In this document: positions 42,308 through 50,759 of the stretch, piece after piece
How positions within the stretch are numbered: the first letter of the stretch is position 1
Layout: each line of letters opens with the position of its first letter
From: Thermococcus sp. 21S9
GTDB taxonomy: Archaea > Methanobacteriota_B > Thermococci > Thermococcales > Thermococcaceae
Direction: 5' to 3'
Assembly: GCF_012027635.1 (NCBI RefSeq)
Contig: NZ_SNUS01000001.1
Span: 558,001-622,000 of the forward strand
DNA: 64,000 bases
Translations under genes and position numbers: made by a program
The notes under the pieces: model-generated
Databases searched by the model: none
What the model was told of the DNA's origin: nothing
The model's input: only the letters and a program-made list of their open reading frames with translations

Positions 42308-43384
42308 ATGACCGACATCGACGAGATTAGGGCTCTGGCTGAGAGGGGGCAGTTTGAGGACGCGCTCGAGCGGGTTTGGGACCTGAAGGATGGGCTCGAC
42401 CAGATAGAGGCTCTCGTCAACGTTGCCCTCGCCATAAGGCGAAAGGGTGGGCCCGAGGACTGGATTCCGGGAATCCTCGAGGATGCAGAGTACATAGCCG
42501 AGCACTCCAAGGACCCCTACGTGAGGGCGATAGGATACGGCATGATAGCCTTTGCCTTCCACGCCCTCGGCTACTACCGGGAGGCATCCGAGACCTTTGA
42601 GACCGCCATTGAAGAGGCGGGCAAGATTAAGGACCCCCTCCTGAAGGGCGTTGCCATAGCGACCATAGCCTACTACGTTGCCACAACCGGCGACGCCGAG
42701 ACCGCCATGAGGCTCTTCGACGTTGCTTTCGACGTGATAGCACGGGCAGAGGTGGAGTACCGGTCGAAGGTGGACGGTCTCCTCAAGATAGCCGAACTCA
42801 TGGAGAACGCAGGCGACGAGCTGTTCTCCAAGAGCGCCGTAGAGTTCTACCGGACTGCCTTCGATATATTTGACAAGCTCCACGTGAACCAGAGGGCGGG
42901 CGTAACCGAGAAGAAGCTCCAGCTCGCGGAGATAATGAGCGAAACCGGCCTGCCGGAGATAAGGCGCGCCCTCCTCGAGGGACGCTACCACTACGCGTTA
43001 GCCTTGATAAGGCGGAAGTTCAAGGGCGCGTCAAGGCTCATAGGTGAACTGGAGTCGGCCCTCTGGATGAAGCGTGTAAACGAACCGACGTACGTGGATG
43101 TCATAGACGAGGCCCTGAGAGAGGCCGGAAGCGTCGAGCTCTCCCCAGCGAGCGCCCAGCGCGTTGCAATGCTCCTGACCCAGCTCGGAAGCCTCAGGGA
43201 TGCACTGACCTTTGCGGAGATGATAGACGACCCCGGACGGAGGAGTAGTGCCCTCAGGGGAATAGCGATTGCCCTCGCGGAAAGGGAGGAGTACGACGAG
43301 GCGAGAAAGGTTGCCGAGTCAATACCCCTGCCCGATGTCAGGGCGGAAACCTTAAGGGACGTCGAGACGATGTCCCTTGGGTGA
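42308..43384 (+). CDS. Helical-repeat (TPR-like) protein, 358 aa
   Basis: Soluble all-alpha protein with repeated units, e.g. IRALAERGQFEDALERVWDL, YGMIAFAFHALGYYREASET and IAIALAEREEYDEARKVAES, spaced about 35-40 residues apart. This is a Sel1/TPR-like solenoid seen in several Thermococcales proteins. No enzymatic motif. A near-leaderless promoter (GGTTTATAAGG) precedes it. It is 4 bases upstream of the dipeptidase gene and probably cotranscribed. Function unknown. Confidence 0.8.
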   Translation: MTDIDEIRALAERGQFEDALERVWDLKDGLDQIEALVNVALAIRRKGGPEDWIPGILEDAEYIAEHSKDPYVRAIGYGMIAFAFHALGYYREASETFETAIEEAGKIKDPLLKGVAIATIAYYVATTGDAETAMRLFDVAFDVIARAEVEYRSKVDGLLKIAELMENAGDELFSKSAVEFYRTAFDIFDKLHVNQRAGVTEKKLQLAEIMSETGLPEIRRALLEGRYHYALALIRRKFKGASRLIGELESALWMKRVNEPTYVDVIDEALREAGSVELSPASAQRVAMLLTQLGSLRDALTFAEMIDDPGRRSSALRGIAIALAEREEYDEARKVAESIPLPDVRAETLRDVETMSLG

Positions 43385-43388
43385 GCCC

Positions 43389-44318
43389 ATGATTTTCGAT
43401 GCACACTCGGATTTGCCAACCTACGTTTACGACGAGAGAAAGGCCGGGAAAACGCGCGTCCTCGAGGAGAACTGGCACTTCTTCAACGGATGGATTAGTT
43501 CCAGGGTTATGGCCATATGGACGAGGCCCGACAGGCGAAAGGACGCGACCACTTACGGTTTCGAGGTCCTGAACGCTTTTCTCAAGGATGTCGAGGAGAG
43601 CGAGCGCTTCGAGCTCGTGAGGAACGTTGAGGAGATGAGAAAAACCATAGAGGACGGAAGGGTCGCCCTCTGGCTCGGCCTCGAAGGGGGAGAGCCGATA
43701 GGCGAGAGCCTCGACCTGCTGGAGGTCTTCCACCGCCTAGGGCTCCGCGTTCTGACGCTTACCTGGAGCCTCAGAAACGCGATAGGCGACGGCGTCTTTG
43801 AGAGAACGAACGGAGGCCTCACCAACTTCGGTGTTGAAGTCGTCGGCAAGGCCGAGGAGCTTGGAATAGTCATAGACCTCAGCCACATAAACGAGGCCGG
43901 ATTCTGGGACGCGCTGAGCGTTACCTCGTTCCCGGTCATAGCGTCGCACTCCAACGCGAAAAAGCTCTGCGACCACCCGAGGAACCTAACCGATGAGCAG
44001 TTGAAGGCGATAGCCGAGAGGGACGGCGTTGTTGGTGCCGTCGCCATACCGGGCTTCGTGGATAGGGAGAAGCCGACGCTGGAAAAGTACGTCGAGCACA
44101 TAGCTTACATGGCCGACCTCATCGGATACAAACACGTGGGACTCGGCTTTGACTTCGTCTACTACCTTAGCGGATGGAGCGGAAAGAGCGTTGAGGGATT
44201 TGAGAACGAGTCGAAGATTCCCGCGCTCATTGAAAAGCTGAGGGAGAACTTCAGCGAGAAAGAGGTGGAAGCGATAGCTTTCAGGAACTTTGAGAGGGTG
44301 TTTGAGAGGGTAACCTAA
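43389..44318 (+). CDS. Membrane (renal-type) dipeptidase, family M19
   Basis: A 309-residue zinc peptidase starting MIFDAHSDLPTYVYDERKAG with the metal ligands HSD, GLEGGEPIGESLDLL (Glu), IDLSHINEAGFWD and FPVIASHSNAKKLCDHPRNL, and the substrate-binding GLGFDFVYYL. It cleaves dipeptides and supports peptide use. No signal peptide, so cytoplasmic despite the family name. Its stop overlaps the convergent 146-aa gene by 4 bases. Confidence 0.93.
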   Translation: MIFDAHSDLPTYVYDERKAGKTRVLEENWHFFNGWISSRVMAIWTRPDRRKDATTYGFEVLNAFLKDVEESERFELVRNVEEMRKTIEDGRVALWLGLEGGEPIGESLDLLEVFHRLGLRVLTLTWSLRNAIGDGVFERTNGGLTNFGVEVVGKAEELGIVIDLSHINEAGFWDALSVTSFPVIASHSNAKKLCDHPRNLTDEQLKAIAERDGVVGAVAIPGFVDREKPTLEKYVEHIAYMADLIGYKHVGLGFDFVYYLSGWSGKSVEGFENESKIPALIEKLRENFSEKEVEAIAFRNFERVFERVT

Positions 44319-44755
44319 GGCCTCCTGAGAAAAGACGGTATGCCTAGGTGCTCTCTGGTGCTGGAAAAGCGCACGAACCCGAGGAACCTGGCTTCCCCAG
44401 TCACCTTCAATGAGAGCATGCCAAGAATCCGCGACCGCTCCACAGCGGAGCGAACGGACTCCTTGCCGAGCTCGGTCTCAAAGACGGGCGGGCGATACAT
44501 GCCAAAGGCCGTGTCAAGTTCCCTGTCCGAGATACCCTCCCTCCTTCCCCTTTTGAAGGCGTTCACCGCAGAGCCCAGGGCGTCCCTCGCCTCGGCCTCC
44601 CTGAAAGTCCTTTCTTTGAGGTCACGCGCCCATCCACTCCAGGCGAGGTGGCCGGAGTAGCCAAGGTAGTAACCGAGGAGGTAAGCCCTTCTAACGGGGT
44701 TCTCCTCAGCGAGTATCTCCGCCATGGTCACCGGCTTTCCACGAAAACGCTTCAT
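44315..44755 (-). CDS. Uncharacterised protein coupled to a KaiC-like ATPase, 146 aa
   Basis: Basic protein starting MKRFRGKPVTMAEILAEENP with two helical stretches (RRAYLLGYYLGYSGHLAWSG and AEARDALGSAVNAFKRGRRE). I do not recognise a domain. Its ATG overlaps the stop of the KaiC-like gene as ATGA, so the two products are very likely made together and may interact. Confidence 0.72.
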   Translation of the reverse strand: MKRFRGKPVTMAEILAEENPVRRAYLLGYYLGYSGHLAWSGWARDLKERTFREAEARDALGSAVNAFKRGRREGISDRELDTAFGMYRPPVFETELGKESVRSAVERSRILGMLSLKVTGEARFLGFVRFSSTREHLGIPSFLRRP

Positions 44756-45450
44756 ATGAGTGGCCCCCTCACCGAGAGCCCGCGAGGACCGAACTCGACG
44801 CGGTACATCCTCGTCTCGTGGTTCGTCCTGCGCATCTTGAGAACCTGAATGGCGCGGACCATCTTAACCCCGTCAAGGTAGTAGTGAAGCATTATGACAC
44901 CATCGACGAGGTAGTGCTCCTCGGTGTAGCGGTCGAGCTCAGTCAGTTCGGCAACGAGAACGCTCGTTATGCCGAGGTCCTCAATGGTTCGGAGGAACGT
45001 CGCCAGCTCGGCCCTCTTCTCGGCGGGGTCTGTTGTTGGGAAGTCTATGGCGGTCAGTGGGTCTATGGCAAGGCGTGAAATCTTCGCTTCCCTCGCGAGG
45101 TCTTTGATACGGAACATAACGCTACTCCACTGGGGCGGTTTGGCGGTGGAACCCCAGAGTTCCCGCCCCAAATCGTAGAGGATTAGGTTTCCGTGGGCGA
45201 TGTGGTCCCTGACGTCGGGGTCAAAGCGCTCGAAGTCCTTCAAAACTTCCTCGGGGTTGTGGACGAGAGAAATGTACGCGACCCTCTCACCGTTCTTGGC
45301 CCCTTCAACGAGGAACTGCATGGCGAATGTGGTCTTCCCGCTCCCGGGAGGACCTGTGACGAGGTAAGCCTTTCCAGGAACGAAGCCACCCTCGATAAGT
45401 TCATCAAAGCCAGGGATTCCGGTGCGAACCCGCTCGCCGGCCCTCATCAT
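44752..45450 (-). CDS. KaiC-like RecA-superfamily ATPase, single domain
   Basis: A 232-residue ATPase: RVRTGIPGFDELIEGGFVPG, Walker A TGPPGSGKTTFAMQFLVEGA, and Walker B-like ISRLAIDPLTAI. It belongs to the archaeal single-domain KaiC/RadA-like group with signalling or regulatory roles; no circadian partner genes are present. The ATG at 45450 follows GGAGGCTGAT; the longer frame runs through the promoter (TTTTTATATAG near 45485-45495). Coupled to the downstream 146-aa gene; divergent from a methyltransferase gene. Confidence 0.88.
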   Translation of the reverse strand: MMRAGERVRTGIPGFDELIEGGFVPGKAYLVTGPPGSGKTTFAMQFLVEGAKNGERVAYISLVHNPEEVLKDFERFDPDVRDHIAHGNLILYDLGRELWGSTAKPPQWSSVMFRIKDLAREAKISRLAIDPLTAIDFPTTDPAEKRAELATFLRTIEDLGITSVLVAELTELDRYTEEHYLVDGVIMLHYYLDGVKMVRAIQVLKMRRTNHETRMYRVEFGPRGLSVRGPLI

Positions 45451-45524
45451 ATCAGCCTCCAGGTTATTAATAAATGAGGTAAAACTATATAAAAAGGTGT
45501 CCCATCCTGGAAGAGGGAAAGGCC

Positions 45525-46379
45525 ATGAACGCTTACTTTTTAACGGCTCGGGACGCGAGGAGAATGCTCCTTTCAAGGGAAACCGTCAGGCTCAACCTCG
45601 ACCTAAGGAGGACCAACAGAACTTGGGAGATAACGCGAGAGGGCGATGAGTTCATCTTCCCCGATGGAACGCGCGTCTCGAAGGACGTCATCGAGAGGAT
45701 AGCGAGGGACGAGGGTAGCGTTTACTTCGTTAAGGACGGAGGAGTTTATAAGGCAGCTATAGCCGGAGAGGGCTTCTACAAGCTCGTCCCGACGATTCCG
45801 CCGACGATTGAGATAAACGGCATCAGGATGCACAGGACGAAGGAGATAAACCCGCTTCAGGACACGAGGAACAAGGTGAACACGGTTAGGCCAAAGGAAG
45901 GCGAGACGGTCTTAGATACCTGCATGGGGCTCGGCTACACCGCCATAGAGGCCTCAAAGCGCGGAGCCTACGTCATAACAATCGAGAAGGATAAGAACGT
46001 CATCGAGCTCGCGAAGATAAACCCCTGGAGCAGGGAGCTCTTCACGGGCGGTAAAATCCAGGTGATTCACGGCGACGCCTTTGAAGTCGTGAAGAAGTTC
46101 AAGGACGAGAGCTTCGATGTAGTCATCCACGACCCACCGCGCTTTTCCTTAGCCGGCCAGCTCTACTCGGAGGAGTTCTACCGCGAGCTTTTCAGGGTTT
46201 TGAAGCCCGGCGGAAGGCTCTTCCACTACGTTGGAAATCCGGGGAAGAGATACCGCAGAAAGGACCTCCAGAAGGGCGTGATGGAACGGTTGAGGAGGGC
46301 GGGCTTCGTCGGCGTTAAGCGCGTTGAAGAGGCACTTGGAGTCGTGGCGAGAAAACCGGAAAAGAAGGAGAAGTCATAG
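45525..46379 (+). CDS. Predicted SAM-dependent methyltransferase (COG2521 type)
   Basis: A 284-residue protein. The N-terminal 100 residues form an archaeal accessory domain; then class I Rossmann motifs follow: VLDTCMGLGYTAIEASKRGA (motif I), VITIEKD (acidic loop) and DVVIHDPPRFSLAG, whose DPPR resembles N6-adenine or RNA methyltransferase motif IV. The substrate is unknown. It may act on RNA or a small molecule. It overlaps the convergent ATPase gene by 6 bases. Confidence 0.85.
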   Translation: MNAYFLTARDARRMLLSRETVRLNLDLRRTNRTWEITREGDEFIFPDGTRVSKDVIERIARDEGSVYFVKDGGVYKAAIAGEGFYKLVPTIPPTIEINGIRMHRTKEINPLQDTRNKVNTVRPKEGETVLDTCMGLGYTAIEASKRGAYVITIEKDKNVIELAKINPWSRELFTGGKIQVIHGDAFEVVKKFKDESFDVVIHDPPRFSLAGQLYSEEFYRELFRVLKPGGRLFHYVGNPGKRYRRKDLQKGVMERLRRAGFVGVKRVEEALGVVARKPEKKEKS

Positions 46380-47438
46380 CCTTTGGAAAACGCGGTACAT
46401 TACGGGGTCGGGAATCCTGTACTTCCCATGCCCAACAGACTCAAGGAAACCGTAGTCAATCAGCCGGTTGATGTAGTTCCTTAGGGATTTGTCGTCAACG
46501 CCAACTTTTCTTTTAATCTCTTCGAACCTTGCATAGCCAAACCCCTCGCTAAGCTCCGCGACTGCTTTCATTACGAGCTCGTACCTCGGGGACAGCTTGG
46601 TGAGTTCTCTAAACTCAGAGGTCACGTATGCCATCGCCTTCTCAAGAACCCTCTCAACGGCCTCATCGTGTGTCAGGCCATCAACCCTTGAAGCCCCGTA
46701 GTGAACGAGCCAACCGGGAACCCCGTCGAGGGTTTGAATAGCGGAGAGCAATTCCTCGTCATCAACGGGCTTACTAACCTCCTCAAAGCCCCGTTCAAGG
46801 AACTCAAGGCTTTCCGAGGGGTTAAAACGGGGAAGACGAATCCTGACCTCATACCTTCCGAACAACGGTGAAGAGCCGTCGTAGAGCTTCAAAAAGTTCT
46901 CAAGAACGCCAACCTGCGAGCCCGTGAAGACGAGGACAATGTTCTGAAGGGCATCGAGAACCCATGCAAAGAACCGAGTCATGTCTTCGTTTGAAAACCT
47001 GAGGTACTGGGCCTCGTCGAAGGCGACTATAACAGGATTTCCCACCCTGTTCAGGAGGGAGAAAACCTCAACGAGGTCCGGCTTATCGCCAATGTCGAAC
47101 TCAACGGGACCGAGCTTAACGCCCCTTACCTTTGAGAGCACGCTACCTATGACGTTGCGTCCGAGGAGGGCCCTGTAGACCTGCTCGGCTATGACCTTCT
47201 GAGGGTACCTTGAGTTCAGAGAAGTTGCCGCACGGGTATCTATTACTATGTGTGGAATTCCATCATCGGCGAATTCGTTGAGGGAAGCGTAGAGGAAGCT
47301 GGTCTTGCCTATCCTCCTCGGTCCGGTAATTAGAATGAAGTTCCTACCCTTTCTCACGGCGTCTCTAAAAATCAAATACTCCGCCTTCCTGCCGAAGAGC
47401 TCGCGGATTGATGTCTTGGGACGAACATCAAACAACAT
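46374..47438 (-). CDS. Archaeal STAND-type ATPase (Arch_ATPase) with C-terminal winged helix
   Basis: A 354-residue P-loop ATPase with Walker A LITGPRRIGKTSFLYASLNE, Walker B VIVAFDEAQYLRF and sensor IVLVFTGSQVGVLENFL, followed by a winged-helix region (FEEIKRKVGVDDKSLRNYIN). This family is amplified in Thermococcales; roles are unclear, with some members linked to mobile elements or defence. Codons are more AT-rich than in flanking genes. The start lies 4 bases after a strong hairpin whose 3' arm contains the only good Shine-Dalgarno sequence. Confidence 0.88.
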   Translation of the reverse strand: MLFDVRPKTSIRELFGRKAEYLIFRDAVRKGRNFILITGPRRIGKTSFLYASLNEFADDGIPHIVIDTRAATSLNSRYPQKVIAEQVYRALLGRNVIGSVLSKVRGVKLGPVEFDIGDKPDLVEVFSLLNRVGNPVIVAFDEAQYLRFSNEDMTRFFAWVLDALQNIVLVFTGSQVGVLENFLKLYDGSSPLFGRYEVRIRLPRFNPSESLEFLERGFEEVSKPVDDEELLSAIQTLDGVPGWLVHYGASRVDGLTHDEAVERVLEKAMAYVTSEFRELTKLSPRYELVMKAVAELSEGFGYARFEEIKRKVGVDDKSLRNYINRLIDYGFLESVGHGKYRIPDPVMYRVFQRL

Positions 47439-47442
47439 TTAA

Positions 47443-47469
47443 GGACACCCCCCGAAAAGGGGGATGTCC
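47443..47469 (-). promoter_or_regulatory. Hairpin covering the ribosome binding site of the Arch_ATPase gene
   Basis: On the reverse strand GGACA(T)CCCCC-TTTTC-GGGGG(G)TGTCC forms two 5-bp stems split by one mismatch. The start codon follows TTAA after the hairpin. GGGGGGTG in the 3' arm is the Shine-Dalgarno. A TATA-like CTTAATATAC lies just upstream, so the same dyad could alternatively be an operator at the start site. Confidence 0.7.
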
Positions 47470-47480
47470 AGAGGTGTATA

Positions 47481-49349
47481 TTAAGGTTTCTCCTTCAGTA
47501 TCTTCTCAACGTCGAAGCCCTCCTCGTACTTCCTAAGCTTCCTCTCGAAGAACTCCACGAAGAGCTTGTAGCGCTTCGAGCGGTGCTTCGGGCTTCCGCG
47601 GATGCTGTGGCCGTGCGGGCCCCTCTTGAAGACGGCTATGTAGGCCTCCTTACCGAGGTCCTTCAGAACGTTGTAGAACATCAGGCTCTGGTCGAGCGGA
47701 CAGCGGTAGTCCTCGAGCGAGTGTATGAGCAGTATCGGGGCCTTCACGTTCTTCGCGTAGAACAGCGGGCTTAATTTCCTGTAGTTCTCGTTTTCGAGCG
47801 GATTCGGGCCGATGACCTCGACGTCGAACCAGAGGCCTATGTCCGAGAAAGCGTAACTCGTCAGCCAGTAGCTTATGCCGTTCTCGCTGATTCCGGCCTT
47901 GAAGAGGTCGCTCTGCGTTAACGCCCAGTTGGTCATGAAGCCACCGTAGCTTATGCCCGTTATGCCAACCCTCTCCCTGTCGGCCTGGGGCTCGAGCTTG
48001 AAGAACTCCTCTATTCCGGTCATTATGTCCTCGAAGTCCTCCAGGCCGGTCCTCTCAAGAACGCGGAGCGCGAAGTCCTCGTCGTAACCGTCGCTACCGC
48101 GCGGGTTGACGTAGACAACATAGTAGCCCTTGTTCGCCATCAACTGCATCTCGTAGACGAAGCGGTGGCCGTACATTCCCTTCGGCCCGCCGTGAACGAA
48201 GACTATCACCGGGGCCTTCTCGTCCTCCTTGAGCTCCGGTTTGAGGTACCAGCCGTCTATCTCCAAATCCTTGCTCTTGAAGCGGAAGTGCCTCGGCTCG
48301 AAGGTTTTCAATTTCTTGAAGATTGGCCCGTTGTAGTCGGTTACCTGCTTGAGCTCGCCGTCGTAGAGGTAGAGCTCGCCTATCCTCGTTGCCGTCATTA
48401 TGAGGAGCAGGGCCTTTCCGTTGCTGGCATCCAAGCCGTAAATCCAGTGGTTTCCAACGACGACCCTCTCGGCTTTACCGTCCCAGAGCCAGAGGTGAAC
48501 ACTGCCCGCATCTGGCGTTAGGAAGTAGACCTTGCCCTCGGTGAGCTTCGCACCCCAGACGTCGAGCGGACCCTCATAGATAGGCTTAAGCTCGCCGTCG
48601 TAGAGGTAGAGCCAGTCGTGCTCGCTGATGAACCGCTTTTCCTTCTTGCCCCTAAGGAGAATCGCCTTCCCGTCGGAGTCAACCGCCTCGAAGGAAACGC
48701 GCTCGAAGAGCTTCTCCTCGTTTCCGTCCTTCCAGAGGATTACGTCGTAGAACTTGAAGAGGGCCGGCTTGCCGTCCTCGCGGTGCGGGACGTTGATGAG
48801 TATTCCATCCCCGTGCCATAGGCCTGAACTGAAGCGGGGCTTCTCGAACTCCTCTATGATTTCCTCCGCCTCGGTGTCGAGGACCCAGAAGGTTGTCTTC
48901 TCCCCATCAAGGAAGCCCATACTGTCGAACCAGAAGGGAACGTCGTCGTCAAAGACGAAGTCGTCATCGTCGTGCCTCTTGAAGCCGACCACCAAAAGCC
49001 TCCTTGAGTCGTCGTTCCACTGGAGGGAGCGAATGTTCTTGGCCGAGAGAACCTTCTTGGCGCTCATCGTCTCAAGCTCGGCAACCCAGACCTCGGTTTC
49101 CTTCTTCTCCTCGTTGGGCCTCGCGAAGGCAAGTTTACTCCCGTCCGGCGAGAGTCTCGGCATGGAGGCGTTTTCAATGAAGCGCCTTGAACCGGTCTCG
49201 AGGTCCTCAACGACTATCGTGCTCTCGTACCTGTTGTCCTTCATGTTGACCTTGGTCAGGGTGTACGCTATTCTGCTCCCTTCAATCCGCGGGTCGTTCA
49301 CGTAGGCGAACCGAGAAAAGGTCTTCTCGTTCCATTCGATACCGCTCAT
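47481..49349 (-). CDS. S9-family peptidase (acylaminoacyl-peptidase-like)
   Basis: A 622-residue serine peptidase: an N-terminal beta-propeller (about 1-370) with WD-like blades, then an alpha/beta-hydrolase domain. The nucleophile lies in VGITGISYGGFMTNWALTQS (GxSxG), the Asp in LIHSLEDYRCPLDQ and the His in KRGPHGHSIRG. It degrades oligopeptides or releases acylated N-terminal residues in the cytosol; no signal peptide. The start is preceded by GGTGATAGCG. Confidence 0.94.
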   Translation of the reverse strand: MSGIEWNEKTFSRFAYVNDPRIEGSRIAYTLTKVNMKDNRYESTIVVEDLETGSRRFIENASMPRLSPDGSKLAFARPNEEKKETEVWVAELETMSAKKVLSAKNIRSLQWNDDSRRLLVVGFKRHDDDDFVFDDDVPFWFDSMGFLDGEKTTFWVLDTEAEEIIEEFEKPRFSSGLWHGDGILINVPHREDGKPALFKFYDVILWKDGNEEKLFERVSFEAVDSDGKAILLRGKKEKRFISEHDWLYLYDGELKPIYEGPLDVWGAKLTEGKVYFLTPDAGSVHLWLWDGKAERVVVGNHWIYGLDASNGKALLLIMTATRIGELYLYDGELKQVTDYNGPIFKKLKTFEPRHFRFKSKDLEIDGWYLKPELKEDEKAPVIVFVHGGPKGMYGHRFVYEMQLMANKGYYVVYVNPRGSDGYDEDFALRVLERTGLEDFEDIMTGIEEFFKLEPQADRERVGITGISYGGFMTNWALTQSDLFKAGISENGISYWLTSYAFSDIGLWFDVEVIGPNPLENENYRKLSPLFYAKNVKAPILLIHSLEDYRCPLDQSLMFYNVLKDLGKEAYIAVFKRGPHGHSIRGSPKHRSKRYKLFVEFFERKLRKYEEGFDVEKILKEKP

Positions 49350-49466
49350 AACGCTATCACCGAGTTATGATAAGCGTCGAGGTATATAAGCTTAACTCCG
49401 ATGGCCAGTAATGAACACGGGAACCTTTAAAAGGAGCCCGCCGATAGTGCCGGGACAGGTGGGAGA

Positions 49467-49793
49467 ATGAAGGAAACGAGCGCCATAGCGATAATCCTCG
49501 CCGTGGGAATAGGCGTTTCATTGCTCCTGAAGAACTACATCGGGATAGCCATAGCGGCCTTCGGAATACCGGCGTACCTCGCCTACACCGCCCGCGAACA
49601 GAACATACTCGCGAAGTCGAGGCTCTACGACAGGGACCTGTTCCTCATGATTGGGGTCGCGGTAGTGGTAATCCTCGTCTTCAACTACTTCCTTGACCCG
49701 AGGATTGGACTCATAGCCCTCGCAATCGTCGTTCCGCTCCTGGCCCTCTACGCCGACAGGCTAAAGGCCGGAAAGAAGGCCCAGAAGGCGTGA
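49467..49793 (+). CDS. Small polytopic membrane protein, 108 aa
   Basis: Four hydrophobic segments in two pairs (SAIAIILAVGIGVSLLL, IGIAIAAFGIPAYLAYTA, LFLMIGVAVVVILVFNYFL, IGLIALAIVVPLLALYA) with a Lys-rich tail. Promoter ACCTTTAAAAGG near 49414-49425; ribosome site GGTGGGAG. No recognised family. Overlaps the convergent kinase-like gene by 33 bases. Confidence 0.75.
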   Translation: MKETSAIAIILAVGIGVSLLLKNYIGIAIAAFGIPAYLAYTAREQNILAKSRLYDRDLFLMIGVAVVVILVFNYFLDPRIGLIALAIVVPLLALYADRLKAGKKAQKA

Positions 49794-50411
49794 AAGCTTT
49801 CCGGTTCTCTTGTACTCCCTCAGCGCTTCTTTTACCTCCTCCCTGAAACCCTCGTCGAGACCGAACTTCAGGTAAAGTCTTTCGGAAATCGCGTTTCTGC
49901 CGACGAAGAGCATCGAAAAGGCCGAGGTTAGGTTGTTCGGCTTCCTCCAGCCGGCTTTCTCGAAGTCTATGATGTAAACGTCCTCGCCGACGATGATGTG
50001 CTTGCCACCCTGAATCTGGCCGTGGTCGAGGTAGAGCCTGTCGAGCAGGGCCGTTTTCTCGGCTATCCCGAAGAGGTGGCGCTTTTCAATATCGGCGTAG
50101 AGAACGGGCTCACCCTCGGCGAACTCCCTGACGAGATACGGAAGACCCTCAAAGACCCCAGTGAAGAGGAGCGGAGGAGTTATTCCAAAGGGCTCTATAG
50201 TTTTTAGTATCCTAGCCTCCCTTTCAAAGTTGTTCCTCGGCGAATCCGGCCTCTGAAGCTTCACGACGACCTTTTTTCCGTTCAACTCGCCGAGGAAGAC
50301 GAGGCTCGTGGTTCCTTTGGAGAACGGCCTGACCTCAGCTAAACCAAGACCTTCAAGATGGTTCAGAAACCGCCCCAGTTTCTTACGACCGATGATGTTT
50401 TCAAACGTCAT
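49761..50411 (-). CDS. RIO/COG2112-type predicted serine/threonine protein kinase
   Basis: A 216-residue kinase-fold protein starting MTFENIIGRKKLGRFLNHLE. It has a glycine loop-like FSKGTTSLVFLGELNGKKVV, the ATP-binding Lys in VVKLQRP, LDHGQIQGGKHIIV in the catalytic-loop position (HGQ in place of HRD) and YIIDFEKAG (DFE in place of DFG). It is an archaeal minimal kinase-like protein, target unknown. The ATG at 50411 lies about 15-20 bases after a TATA (TATTTAAG), so a leaderless mRNA is likely. Confidence 0.85.
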   Translation of the reverse strand: MTFENIIGRKKLGRFLNHLEGLGLAEVRPFSKGTTSLVFLGELNGKKVVVKLQRPDSPRNNFEREARILKTIEPFGITPPLLFTGVFEGLPYLVREFAEGEPVLYADIEKRHLFGIAEKTALLDRLYLDHGQIQGGKHIIVGEDVYIIDFEKAGWRKPNNLTSAFSMLFVGRNAISERLYLKFGLDEGFREEVKEALREYKRTGKLSRLLGLLSGL

Positions 50412-50460
50412 CTCGATAAGCTTAAATAGGTCGCGGGTTAAATATTTTTGGTGATAGCCC

Positions 50461-50688
50461 ATGGTGACGGCTTTTATTTTGATGGTTACGGCCGCTGGAA
50501 AGGAAAGGGAAGTTATGGAGAAGCTTCTCGCCATGCCAGAAGTTAAGGAGGCCTACGTCGTTTACGGCGAGTACGACCTTGTCGTTAAGGTTGAGACAGA
50601 CACGCTCAAGGACCTCGACCAGTTCATAACGGAGAAGATAAGGCGCATGCCGGAAATCCAGATGACCTCGACGATGATAGCCATCTGA
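50461..50688 (+). CDS. Stand-alone Lrp/AsnC ligand-binding (RAM) domain protein
   Basis: A 75-residue protein covering only the effector/oligomerisation domain of Lrp/AsnC regulators (VTAFILMVTAAGKEREVMEK, VVYGEYDLVVKVETDTLKDL). It lacks the helix-turn-helix. Stand-alone RAM proteins bind amino acids or co-assemble with full-length regulators. TATA-like TTAAATATTT lies about 25 bases upstream of the ATG; the ATG at 50461 gives a near-leaderless mRNA. Confidence 0.93.
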   Translation: MVTAFILMVTAAGKEREVMEKLLAMPEVKEAYVVYGEYDLVVKVETDTLKDLDQFITEKIRRMPEIQMTSTMIAI

Positions 50689-50759
50689 TTTTCTCGTTCT
50701 TCTCTCGCATTATTCTCCGCAAAGCATTCTTAGAATGAAAAGAGGAAACAGTGGGAATT

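Noticed and set aside
49355-49372. TATCAC...ATGATA as a Tgr site before the S9 peptidase
   Set aside because: The spacer is six bases rather than five and TATCACC here is simply the complement of the ribosome binding site.
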